Shown here piece after piece: positions 17,877-24,399 of a stretch of DNA of 64,000 bases. The stretch covers positions 2,268,501-2,332,500 of the forward strand of contig NZ_FNJW01000008.1 of the NCBI RefSeq assembly GCF_900102725.1. The letters are read 5' to 3'. The notes under the pieces were generated by a model. The model was not told the DNA's origin and did not search any database. It was given only the letters and a program-made list of their open reading frames with translations. Each line of letters begins with the position of its first letter. Position 1 is the first letter of the stretch. Source of the DNA: Carnobacterium viridans (GTDB taxonomy: Bacteria; Bacillota; Bacilli; Lactobacillales; Carnobacteriaceae). The position numbers were made by a program, and so were the translations under genes.

Positions 17877-18737
17877 ATGAAAGTTATTTGGAATGATAAA
17901 ATCGTTGAACGTAGTGAAGTTAAAATTGACATGGAAGACAGAGGGTATCAATTTGCAGATGGGATTTATGATGTCGTAAGGGCTTATAATGGCAAATTTT
18001 TCACGTTGAATGAACATGTAGATCGATTGTTTTCAAGTGCCGAAAAAATTGAACTGGTTATGCCTTTTACAAAGGATGAACTAAAACAGCTTTTAAGTAC
18101 TTTGATGAAGGAAAATGGAATTAGTACGGGTAATATATATATGCAAGTAACTAGAGGAATTGGAATTCCAAGAAATCACACTTATACTGATCCAGAATTA
18201 GTGCCGCCAGTATTTACAGCTACAACTACAATTGTTCCGCGAGATCAAGAAAAAATGGATCAAGGGATGTCCGCTTTTATCGTGCCTGATATGCGATGGT
18301 TGAGATGCGACATTAAATCAATCAGTTTACTGGGAAATATAATGGCTAAGCACGAAGCCCATAAAAAAGGTGGAGATGAAGCTATTTTGCACCGTGATGG
18401 TATCGTTACAGAATGTTCTTCTTCAAATGTATGGATGATTAAAGATGATACTATCTATACGCATCCGGATGGTAATCTTGTTCTGCCTGGAATTACTAAA
18501 ATAATGTTGTTAAAAGTTGCTCGAGAAGCAGGAATGTTAGTTAAAGAAGAAGCCTTTACTATAGAAGATTTGAAAAAAGCAGATGAAGTATTTGCTTCAA
18601 GTACAACGATGGAAGCTATGCCTATTGTAAGTATAGACGGAAATCCTGTTGGACATGGACAACGTGGAGCAGTTGTTGAAAAACTTCAACAACTATACGT
18701 TGATGCTGTTGAAAAAGAGTGTGGACAAATAAGATAG
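17877..18737 (+). CDS. dat: D-alanine aminotransferase
   Basis: This PLP enzyme of fold type IV interconverts D-alanine and D-glutamate with their keto acids and feeds peptidoglycan synthesis. The 286 residues match the family. The PLP lysine is Lys147 in CDIKSISLLGN, followed by TECSSSNVW and the cofactor phosphate region LPGITK. A branched-chain aminotransferase is the main alternative. The start MKVIWNDKIVERSEVKID and RGYQFADGIYDV favour Dat. AAAGGAAGAGG precedes the ATG. The transcript should run through repeat copy B before the hairpin at 18841. Confidence 0.9.
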   Translation: MKVIWNDKIVERSEVKIDMEDRGYQFADGIYDVVRAYNGKFFTLNEHVDRLFSSAEKIELVMPFTKDELKQLLSTLMKENGISTGNIYMQVTRGIGIPRNHTYTDPELVPPVFTATTTIVPRDQEKMDQGMSAFIVPDMRWLRCDIKSISLLGNIMAKHEAHKKGGDEAILHRDGIVTECSSSNVWMIKDDTIYTHPDGNLVLPGITKIMLLKVAREAGMLVKEEAFTIEDLKKADEVFASSTTMEAMPIVSIDGNPVGHGQRGAVVEKLQQLYVDAVEKECGQIR

Positions 18738-18752
18738 AAATCATAAGAGAAT

Positions 18753-18835
18753 GCCTCTTTGTCAAATGGTGTTGATAAAAGAAATTTTCGTGCCATTAAT
18801 TTAACTAAGCTATCAACACTAAAAAGTATAGAATC
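18753..18835 (-). repeat. Dispersed MITE-like element, copy B (83 bp)
   Basis: This is the only copy in minus orientation. Read on the minus strand it starts GATTCTATAC, has TTTTTAGTGTTGATAGCTTA, and ends TATCAACACCATTTGACAAA. It is flanked by a perfect 8-bp direct repeat, AAGAGAAT at 18745-18752 and 18836-18843. That is good evidence for transposition. The centre is reduced to a few dozen bases, so this is close to a minimal element: two inverted ends and a short spacer. Confidence 0.88.
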
Positions 18836-18840
18836 AAGAG

Positions 18841-18876
18841 AATCAGCCGAACTGTTTTGTTTGGCTGGTTTTCTTT
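18841..18876 (+). terminator. Terminator after dat
   Basis: AATCAGCCGAAC pairs with GTTTGGCTGGTT over 12 positions, including G-U pairs, and is followed by TTCTTT. It lies just beyond repeat copy B. Confidence 0.65.
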
Positions 18877-19022
18877 GTAGAAATTTGTAGAAAAATGGCA
18901 CCAGCTAAAATTGTGTGTTAAAAATTCGAAATAAAAATGGAATGAACGCCCATTTCAGCTTATATCTTCCGTTTCCATAGTAATAAAATAAACGCATTTG
19001 TAGAAAAAGAACGTATATATGC
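18877..19022. other. Intergenic stretch, no gene seen
   Basis: About 145 bases between the dat terminator and the next promoter show no coding sequence with a ribosome site and no strong hairpin. Confidence 0.5.
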
Positions 19023-19051
19023 TTGACGTAGAAAGAAATTCTATCTAAAAT
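19023..19051 (+). promoter_or_regulatory. Promoter upstream of ytmP
   Basis: TTGACG (19023-19028), a 17-nt spacer and TAAAAT (19046-19051) form a strong sigma-A-type promoter. The expected start site near 19058 is only about 10 bases before a terminator-like hairpin. Confidence 0.7.
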
Positions 19052-19067
19052 AGGAAATGAACAGAAA

Positions 19068-19101
19068 GATAGATGTCTTTTGTGATATCTGTCCTTTTTT
19101 T
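19068..19101 (+). terminator. Promoter-proximal terminator/attenuator before ytmP
   Basis: GATAGATGTC pairs with GATATCTGTC over ten positions (two G-U) and is followed by seven Ts. A transcript from 19058 would end after about 44 nt. The perfect palindrome CTTATTCGAATAAG lies further downstream at 19170-19183. Confidence 0.6.
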
Positions 19102-19256
19102 GTCTGGCTTTGCGGGTAAACTATAAAATGATTTAGTGCTATTGGTTTAACGGGTTTAAACTTTTTTCGCTTATTCGAATAAGACGTTACAATCCCGTTT
19201 TGCTTTTCACGTCTGTATAGAAATGTTTCAGAATATAAAGCAAGGAATGATTTAGT

Positions 19257-20051
19257 ATGGATTTTGAAATAGATTCTGGATGGAAATTGCATCCCGTTGG
19301 TGGTGACACTGGACAAGCGTATATGGGTACAAGGGCAGAAGAAAAGCTTTTTTTGAAGCGAAATTCTTCACCTTTTTTAGCTGCATTATCGGTTGAAGGA
19401 ATTACTCCAAGATTGATGTGGACAAAACGCATCGGCAATGGAGATGTACTAACCGCCCAAGAATGGTTAAACGGAAGAGCACTTACTAAAACAGAGATGT
19501 CCTCACCACAAGTAGCAAAACTCATTAGTCGAATACATAACTCTGCGACATTGAGAAGAATGCTTGCTCGTGTAGGCGGTGAAATTGTTACTCCTGATCA
19601 ATTAATTCAAAAGTATGAAGATAACTTGCCTTTAGATTTATACAATCATCCGTTACTATCACGAATAATAAAAAAACTAAAAGCTGAAGTAGACTTAATG
19701 AATATAGTTGAAACAAAAGTTTGTCATGGAGATATTTACCGGAAAAATTGGCTTTTATCAGATGAGAACCGTCTTTATCTAGTTGATTGGGATTCAGCTA
19801 TGCTATGTGATCCAGCTATGGATCTGAGTATGTTGCTTTGTCAATATGTACCAAAAGATAACTGGATCGATTGGTTAGTTCACTATGATACGGAGCTGAC
19901 AGAAGAGCTGAAAACGCGTATCATGTGGTATGCATTGATGAATTACTTGATTCAAACAAAAAAACACCACAGCGAAACCAGGTTCCATGAAATGAATAAA
20001 GACATTATTATGTTACAAACTCTTTATCAAGGTCAAAATTATTTTTTTTAA
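19257..20051 (+). CDS. ytmP: Aminoglycoside-phosphotransferase-fold protein YtmP
   Basis: The 264-residue kinase-like protein belongs to the choline/aminoglycoside phosphotransferase (APH) family. The catalytic loop HGDIYRKNW and the metal-binding DWDS motif are intact. N-terminal Gly-rich and Lys elements are present (GGDTGQAYMGT). The natural substrate is unknown, and resistance should not be inferred from the fold name. It precedes trmB as in B. subtilis (ytmP-ytmQ), separated here by about 120 bases that contain a small hairpin near 20085-20120. AAGGAATG provides the ribosome site. Confidence 0.88.
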   Translation: MDFEIDSGWKLHPVGGDTGQAYMGTRAEEKLFLKRNSSPFLAALSVEGITPRLMWTKRIGNGDVLTAQEWLNGRALTKTEMSSPQVAKLISRIHNSATLRRMLARVGGEIVTPDQLIQKYEDNLPLDLYNHPLLSRIIKKLKAEVDLMNIVETKVCHGDIYRKNWLLSDENRLYLVDWDSAMLCDPAMDLSMLLCQYVPKDNWIDWLVHYDTELTEELKTRIMWYALMNYLIQTKKHHSETRFHEMNKDIIMLQTLYQGQNYFF

Positions 20052-20171
20052 TTAACGATTAACTCTAATTAGTTTAGCATTTATTCAAATCCTCTTCCTG
20101 TTTTTGAAGAGGATTTTTCTATGTAATGAGCAAAAAATAATAGAATACTAAAAAGAATGGAGAATAAGAAT

Positions 20172-20822
20172 ATGCGTTTAAGAAATAAACCAAATGCACC
20201 ACAAAAAATTGCTGATTTTCCTCAGTATATACCAGAACAACCTGATAATTGGGTAGGAAGATGGCACGAAAGATTTGGCAATAATCACCCCATTCATATT
20301 GAAGTCGGTACAGGAAAAGGCCGCTTTATTACGGAAATGGCAAAGTTACACCCAGAAATTAATTATATTGGTATTGAACTTCAGATGAGTGTCATAGTTG
20401 TAGCATTAGATAGATTAATCGAGGAACAATTGCCGAATCTTCAATTATTACATGTTAATGGGGGTTCTGTAACTCAATATTTTGCAGAAGGAGAAGTTGA
20501 CCAAGTTTATTTAAACTTTTCTGATCCTTGGCCAAAAACACGTCATGAAAAAAGACGTTTAACGTATAAGAGCTTTTTAGAAAGTTATGAGACCATCCTT
20601 GTATCCGAAGGTGAAATTCATTTTAAAACAGATAACCAAGGGTTGTTTGAATATTCATTGAGCAGTTTTTCAAAGTATGGCATGACACTTGAACAAGTAT
20701 GGTTAAACTTACATGAGAGTGACTTTGAAGGAAATGTTAGGACTGAATATGAAGAAAAGTTTTCTTCAAGAGGCAGTCGGATTTATCGTGTAGTAGCAAA
20801 ATTCCCTAAAAAAATCAAATAA
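20172..20822 (+). CDS. trmB: tRNA (guanine-N7)-methyltransferase
   Basis: TrmB makes m7G46 in tRNA from S-adenosylmethionine. The 216-residue protein has the SAM-binding motif [14 protein letters not shown] and the family signature [17 protein letters not shown] place the start at ATG 20172 (MRLRNKPNA) because GGAG at 20158-20161 is the ribosome site and overlaps an earlier in-frame ATG at 20157. A very strong bidirectional terminator follows the stop codon, with repeat copy C immediately behind it. Confidence 0.94.
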   Translation: MRLRNKPNAPQKIADFPQYIPEQPDNWVGRWHERFGNNHPIHIEVGTGKGRFITEMAKLHPEINYIGIELQMSVIVVALDRLIEEQLPNLQLLHVNGGSVTQYFAEGEVDQVYLNFSDPWPKTRHEKRRLTYKSFLESYETILVSEGEIHFKTDNQGLFEYSLSSFSKYGMTLEQVWLNLHESDFEGNVRTEYEEKFSSRGSRIYRVVAKFPKKIK

Positions 20823-20870
20823 GAAAAAGCGTTGAACCCAGAAACTATTCTGGGTTCAACGCTTTTTCTT
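20821..20870. terminator. Bidirectional terminator, trmB / ytzB
   Basis: AAGAAAAAGCGTTGAACCCAG pairs with its complement around a short loop, with A- and T-rich ends. For the minus-strand gene ytzB it lies beyond repeat copy C. Confidence 0.92.
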
Positions 20871-20872
20871 AT

Positions 20873-21132
20873 GGCTTTATACTTTTTAGTGTTGATAGCT
20901 TAGTTAAAAAAATGGTACGAAAATTCTGGAGGAATAGATTTTGCTTGTAGCCATGTATTGAATTCAATGCGAATTATAAAGCGTTAGCGCTTCAGCGATT
21001 AAGCTTTGTTTGAGGCTTGAAAGTCTGAAGACGTCCTTGGCTTCAGATGGTTCCATGGCTCTCCACAAGCAAACTCGTCTATTCCAGAAGAAATGTTGTT
21101 TTCTTCTATTCAACACCATTTGGCGAAGAGTT
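20873..21132 (+). repeat. Dispersed MITE-like element, copy C (260 bp)
   Basis: This is a long-form copy. The left end is GGCTTTATACTTTTTAGTG and the right end CAACACCATTTGGCGAAGAG. It is flanked by a perfect 8-bp direct repeat TTTCTTAT (20865-20872 and 21133-21140). The left flank is the T-tail of the trmB terminator, and the right flank touches the ytzB stop codon. The interior matches copy D along its length and holds several self-complementary blocks. It has no open reading frame of note. Confidence 0.9.
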
Positions 21133-21139
21133 TTTCTTA

Positions 21140-21478
21140 TTAAATACGGTATAAATCTAAGATACTACCTGTGTAAGCATCTGCAATAAATTCATATTGA
21201 ATTAATTGGTCTTCTTCAATTCTTGAAATTCCGCCATAATAAACATCAGTTTTAAGCGCAAATTTTTGTAAGGGTACTTTTTGTAGTTCTATCCATGAAC
21301 CTTCTATAGGACCTTCTTTTAAAAATAATTGTTTAACGTATTTTAAAATGGTATCTCCATGAATTGTTTTTTTTGCAGTGATTAGTTTATGAAGGAAATA
21401 ACCGCAAGTTAATCCAGTTCCAAGAAGTAAGGCGCCAGCTAAAATATATGGTGTTGTTTCTTTTGTTTTACATACCAT
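21140..21478 (-). CDS. ytzB: Small PepSY-like membrane-anchored protein YtzB
   Basis: The 112-residue protein has an N-terminal hydrophobic anchor (residues about 10-30). A short extracellular-type domain resembling PepSY follows (VYYGGISRIEEDQLIQYEFIADAYTGSILDLY). PepSY domains are thought to inhibit peptidases or sense the cell surface, and no partner is proven. It sits between trmB and ytoP as B. subtilis ytzB does, but on the opposite strand to both here. GGGGAG precedes the ATG. The stop codon overlaps the target duplication of repeat copy C. Confidence 0.75.
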   Translation of the reverse strand: MVCKTKETTPYILAGALLLGTGLTCGYFLHKLITAKKTIHGDTILKYVKQLFLKEGPIEGSWIELQKVPLQKFALKTDVYYGGISRIEEDQLIQYEFIADAYTGSILDLYRI

Positions 21479-21655
21479 TTAATAAACTCCCCAATCTAAT
21501 ATTATTTTTTTATAGTATACCATGTTTAAAAATAAATGAAATTAAAGCATTCCTTCTTAAAATTAATTCGATTTAAGGTATAATAGAATAAATAGAGTTA
21601 TAAGGGGGATAGATCATATAGGTTGAAGGAAAAGAACCTATATGGGGAAATACTT

Positions 21656-22735
21656 ATGGAAGATAAAACATTCGATTTAATCAAGAAATTAACTGAAGCT
21701 CAAGGAACAAGTGGCTTTGAACACCGTGTACGTGATATTATGCGTAAAGAAATGACTCCATTAGTAGATGAAATTCAGCAAGATGGTCTTGGAGGTATTT
21801 TTGGAATCCGTAAAAGTAAAATAGAAAATGCTCCGAAAATCATGGTAGCAGCTCATATGGATGAAGTTGGTTTTATGATAGCCAGCATTTCAAAACAAGG
21901 ATTATTTAGAGTTGTACCTTTAGGGGGATGGAATCCATATGTAGTTTCAGCACAACGGTTTACACTTCAAACTGCTAAAGGCGACTACCCATGTGTTTCT
22001 TCCTCTGTTCCGCCGCACTTATTGAGAGGTAAAGATGGAGCTGGGAGCAAATTAGACATTGCTGATATTTTATTTGATGCAGGTTTTGATTCTAAAGAAG
22101 AAGCTGAAGCATTTGGAGTACGCCCAGGAGATGCAATCGTGCCTGACGTGGAAACGATAAAAATGGCTAATGGTAAAAAGATTTTAAGCAAAGCTTGGGA
22201 TAATCGTTATGGTACAACGGTTGTTATTGAAGCTTTAAAAGAACTACAAGGTGAGCAGCTGGCGAATACACTAATTGCTGGAGCTAATGTTCAAGAAGAA
22301 GTCGGTTTGCGAGGAGCAAAGGGAGCGGTTCATCAATTTAAACCAGATTTATTTTTTGCTGTAGACTGTTCACCTGCGGATGACTTAACAGGAGATAAAA
22401 CTAAGTTTGGTCATCTTGGAGAAGGCTTTTTATTAAGAATCCAAGATCCAGGAATGATTACTTTAAAAGGAATGCGTGAATTTTTGTTGGATACTGCAAC
22501 AACACACAATATTCCGTATCAATATTTTGTTTCTAAAGGCGGTACAGATGCTGGTGCAGCTCATCAAATGAACAATGGAGTTCCAAGTGCGGTCATTGGC
22601 GTGTGTGCTCGTTACATCCACACACATCAAACGGTCTTTCATATAGATGACTATGCAGCAGCAAAAGAGATGGTTGTGCAAGTTGCACGGACTCTAGATC
22701 GTAGTACCTTTGAAACGATTATGAAAAATAATTAA
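21656..22735 (+). CDS. ytoP: M42 family aminopeptidase YtoP
   Basis: This di-metal aminopeptidase of the glutamyl aminopeptidase/endoglucanase-M42 family probably trims peptides taken up or made by other peptidases. The 359 residues contain metal-binding AAHMDEVGFM, the AWDNRYG region, catalytic [11 protein letters not shown] and SKGGTDAGAAH. ATG 21656 follows GGGGAA at a good distance; an upstream in-frame start at 21623 has none. A TATAAT box is at 21579-21584. It leads the ytoP-ytpP-USP-ytpR group. A second M42 gene lies at 44269. Confidence 0.93.
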   Translation: MEDKTFDLIKKLTEAQGTSGFEHRVRDIMRKEMTPLVDEIQQDGLGGIFGIRKSKIENAPKIMVAAHMDEVGFMIASISKQGLFRVVPLGGWNPYVVSAQRFTLQTAKGDYPCVSSSVPPHLLRGKDGAGSKLDIADILFDAGFDSKEEAEAFGVRPGDAIVPDVETIKMANGKKILSKAWDNRYGTTVVIEALKELQGEQLANTLIAGANVQEEVGLRGAKGAVHQFKPDLFFAVDCSPADDLTGDKTKFGHLGEGFLLRIQDPGMITLKGMREFLLDTATTHNIPYQYFVSKGGTDAGAAHQMNNGVPSAVIGVCARYIHTHQTVFHIDDYAAAKEMVVQVARTLDRSTFETIMKNN

Positions 22736-22758
22736 TGGAATAGAAAGAGGGTAAGAAA

Positions 22759-23076
22759 ATGGAATTATTAAATACTATTGAGGAATTCTATATAATGGTT
22801 AAAGAAAGTAAAAGAAAAACGATTTTCTTTTTCACGGCTGATTGGTGTGGAGATTGTCAATTTATCAAACCTATTATGCCTGAAATAGTCGAAAACCATT
22901 CTGAAATTGATTTTGTAGAAGTCGACCGTGATAAATTTATTGATCTTTGTGGCGAGTTGTCTATTTTTGGAATTCCTAGTTTTGTGGCATTTGAGAATGG
23001 AGAAGAGATTGGACGCTTTGTAAACAAAGACCGCAAAACTAAAGAAGAAATAGAGCAGTTTATAGAAACACTTTAA
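22759..23076 (+). CDS. ytpP: Thioredoxin-like protein YtpP
   Basis: The 105-residue cytosolic protein has a thioredoxin fold with the redox motif WCGDC at about residues 32-36 and the cis-proline region FGIPSF. The CGDC active site differs from classical CGPC and is typical of YtpP-type proteins. YtpP has been linked in Bacillus to low-molecular-weight thiol redox control. It follows ytoP by 23 bases with an AAAGAGGGT site, so it is probably co-transcribed. Confidence 0.9.
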   Translation: MELLNTIEEFYIMVKESKRKTIFFFTADWCGDCQFIKPIMPEIVENHSEIDFVEVDRDKFIDLCGELSIFGIPSFVAFENGEEIGRFVNKDRKTKEEIEQFIETL

Positions 23077-23109
23077 TGGGTTGCTAAATTGATAAGAGGA
23101 GATGTGATT

Positions 23110-23604
23110 ATGTTAGATACACAACAATACCAACGTATACTGATTGCGGTAGATGGAAGTGAATCTTCAGAAAACGCACTTATAAAGGCTATTAAAATAG
23201 CAGAAAGAAACAATAGTGAATTAATTATTGCTCACGTTTTTGATGTAAACTCTTATGCTTTAGGAATGATAGATACTGCGGGTATAACGGCTATAGATGC
23301 AATCGGAATTGATACAGACAAAGAAATAATGGAAAATCTTTTGAAAGAGTATAAACAAACAGCTATTAAACATCATTTGAAAAATGTTGAAACAATCATG
23401 GTACAAGGTGCTCCAAGAAAAGAATTAACTCAAAGTATACCAAATGATTACCATGTAGATTTGATTGTAGTTGGACAAACGGGTATGAATGCTGTTGAAA
23501 GATGGATGATGGGTAGCGTGAGTGAACATATTATTCGCAACGCTCCTTGTGACGTTCTAGTTGTACGAAATAAAAAACAAGATGAGGAAGTTAATAATGA
23601 TTAG
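23110..23604 (+). CDS. Universal stress protein (UspA family)
   Basis: The 164-residue Usp-fold protein begins LIAVDGSESSENALIKA and has the ATP-binding signature GQTGMNAVERWMMGSVSEHI near the C-terminus. That signature suggests it binds ATP. It starts at ATG 23110 behind AGAGGAG and overlaps ytpR by 8 bases, so it is translationally coupled to it. In B. subtilis ytpQ, an unrelated gene, occupies this slot between ytpP and ytpR. The locus has therefore exchanged its middle gene. The specific stress role is unknown. Confidence 0.9.
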   Translation: MLDTQQYQRILIAVDGSESSENALIKAIKIAERNNSELIIAHVFDVNSYALGMIDTAGITAIDAIGIDTDKEIMENLLKEYKQTAIKHHLKNVETIMVQGAPRKELTQSIPNDYHVDLIVVGQTGMNAVERWMMGSVSEHIIRNAPCDVLVVRNKKQDEEVNND

Positions 23605-24208
23605 TATTTATAATAAAGCAGGTATTGGGGACACTCTTATTGTTATGTTAGACAATAGTGAACCTAAAGAACAAAGTTTTGAAAAAAATCAGGATGTTGT
23701 TCGTATTTTTAAAGAAGCAACCAATCAAACGGTTGGCTATAATTTTTTCAATAGTTCTCGATTTATTACTATTGAGGGAACGGGGCAAGTAATTTTGACT
23801 AAGGAACACGTAAGCAGTTTAAATGAAGAAATTGCTTTAGCAGGATTTTCTGATACTTTGGAGTCAGATGAATCTCCAAAATTTGTCATCGGAGAAGTGA
23901 AAGAATGTGCGGCACATCCTGATTCGGATCATTTATCTATTACGCAAACTGAGGTAGATAATGGAGAAATACTTCAAATAGTTTGTGGAGCCTCTAATAT
24001 TGCTCAAGGCCAAAAAGTTGTTGTTGCTAAAGTAGGTGCTTTGATGCCTAACGGAATGGCTATATGGGATGGAGAGTTAAGAGGAGAACCAAGTCACGGC
24101 ATGATTTGTTCAGCTCGAGAGTTAAACTTAACAGATCTTCCGAAACAAAAAGGTATTTTAGTTTTGCCAGATTCAGCCGTAACAGGCGAACAATTTCAAT
24201 TGATTTAA
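23597..24208 (+). CDS. ytpR: tRNA-binding (EMAP/Trbp111-like) domain protein YtpR
   Basis: The 203-residue protein has an N-terminal region of unknown function (about 1-85). A C-terminal tRNA-binding OB-fold follows (about 90-200: FVIGEVKECAAHPDSDHL, IVCGASNIAQGQKVVVAKVGA, GMICSAREL), as seen in PheT and MetG tails. It may bind tRNA in trans. ATG 23597 follows GAGGAAG and lies inside the stress protein gene. The next gene is sftA, separated by a strong terminator, as in the Bacillus ytpPQRS region. Confidence 0.9.
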   Translation: MISIYNKAGIGDTLIVMLDNSEPKEQSFEKNQDVVRIFKEATNQTVGYNFFNSSRFITIEGTGQVILTKEHVSSLNEEIALAGFSDTLESDESPKFVIGEVKECAAHPDSDHLSITQTEVDNGEILQIVCGASNIAQGQKVVVAKVGALMPNGMAIWDGELRGEPSHGMICSARELNLTDLPKQKGILVLPDSAVTGEQFQLI

Positions 24209-24210
24209 TT

Positions 24211-24291
24211 AAAAAAAAGACCCAAAAGCCCACTTTCAAAAAACAAAAAATTTTTTTTTGAAAGTGGGCTTTTGGTAATGTCTTTTTTTTT
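24211..24291 (+). terminator. Strong terminator after ytpR
   Basis: CCAAAAGCCCACTTTCAAAA pairs with its complement around an A/T-rich loop, with A-runs before and nine Ts after. Confidence 0.9.
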
Positions 24292-24399
24292 GTGTCTGTT
24301 TTGAAAAGATATCGTATGTTTCTTAAAGAAAGCACCTATAATCGCGCTATTTTTTATGGTAAACTAAGATTCGTAGTAAGGCAGGAAAGGAGGGTCATC

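Noticed and set aside
18686-18901. Minus-strand frame across repeat copy B
   Set aside because: It spans the dat 3' end, the mobile element and the terminator in antisense, with no support.
20873-21132. Long repeat considered as an insertion sequence with its own transposase
   Set aside because: It is only about 260 bp and has no substantial reading frame, so at most it is a non-autonomous element.
23561-24261. Alternative starts and frames around ytpR, including a frame through the terminator at 24211-24291
   Set aside because: They overlap the real gene or the hairpin and have no independent support.
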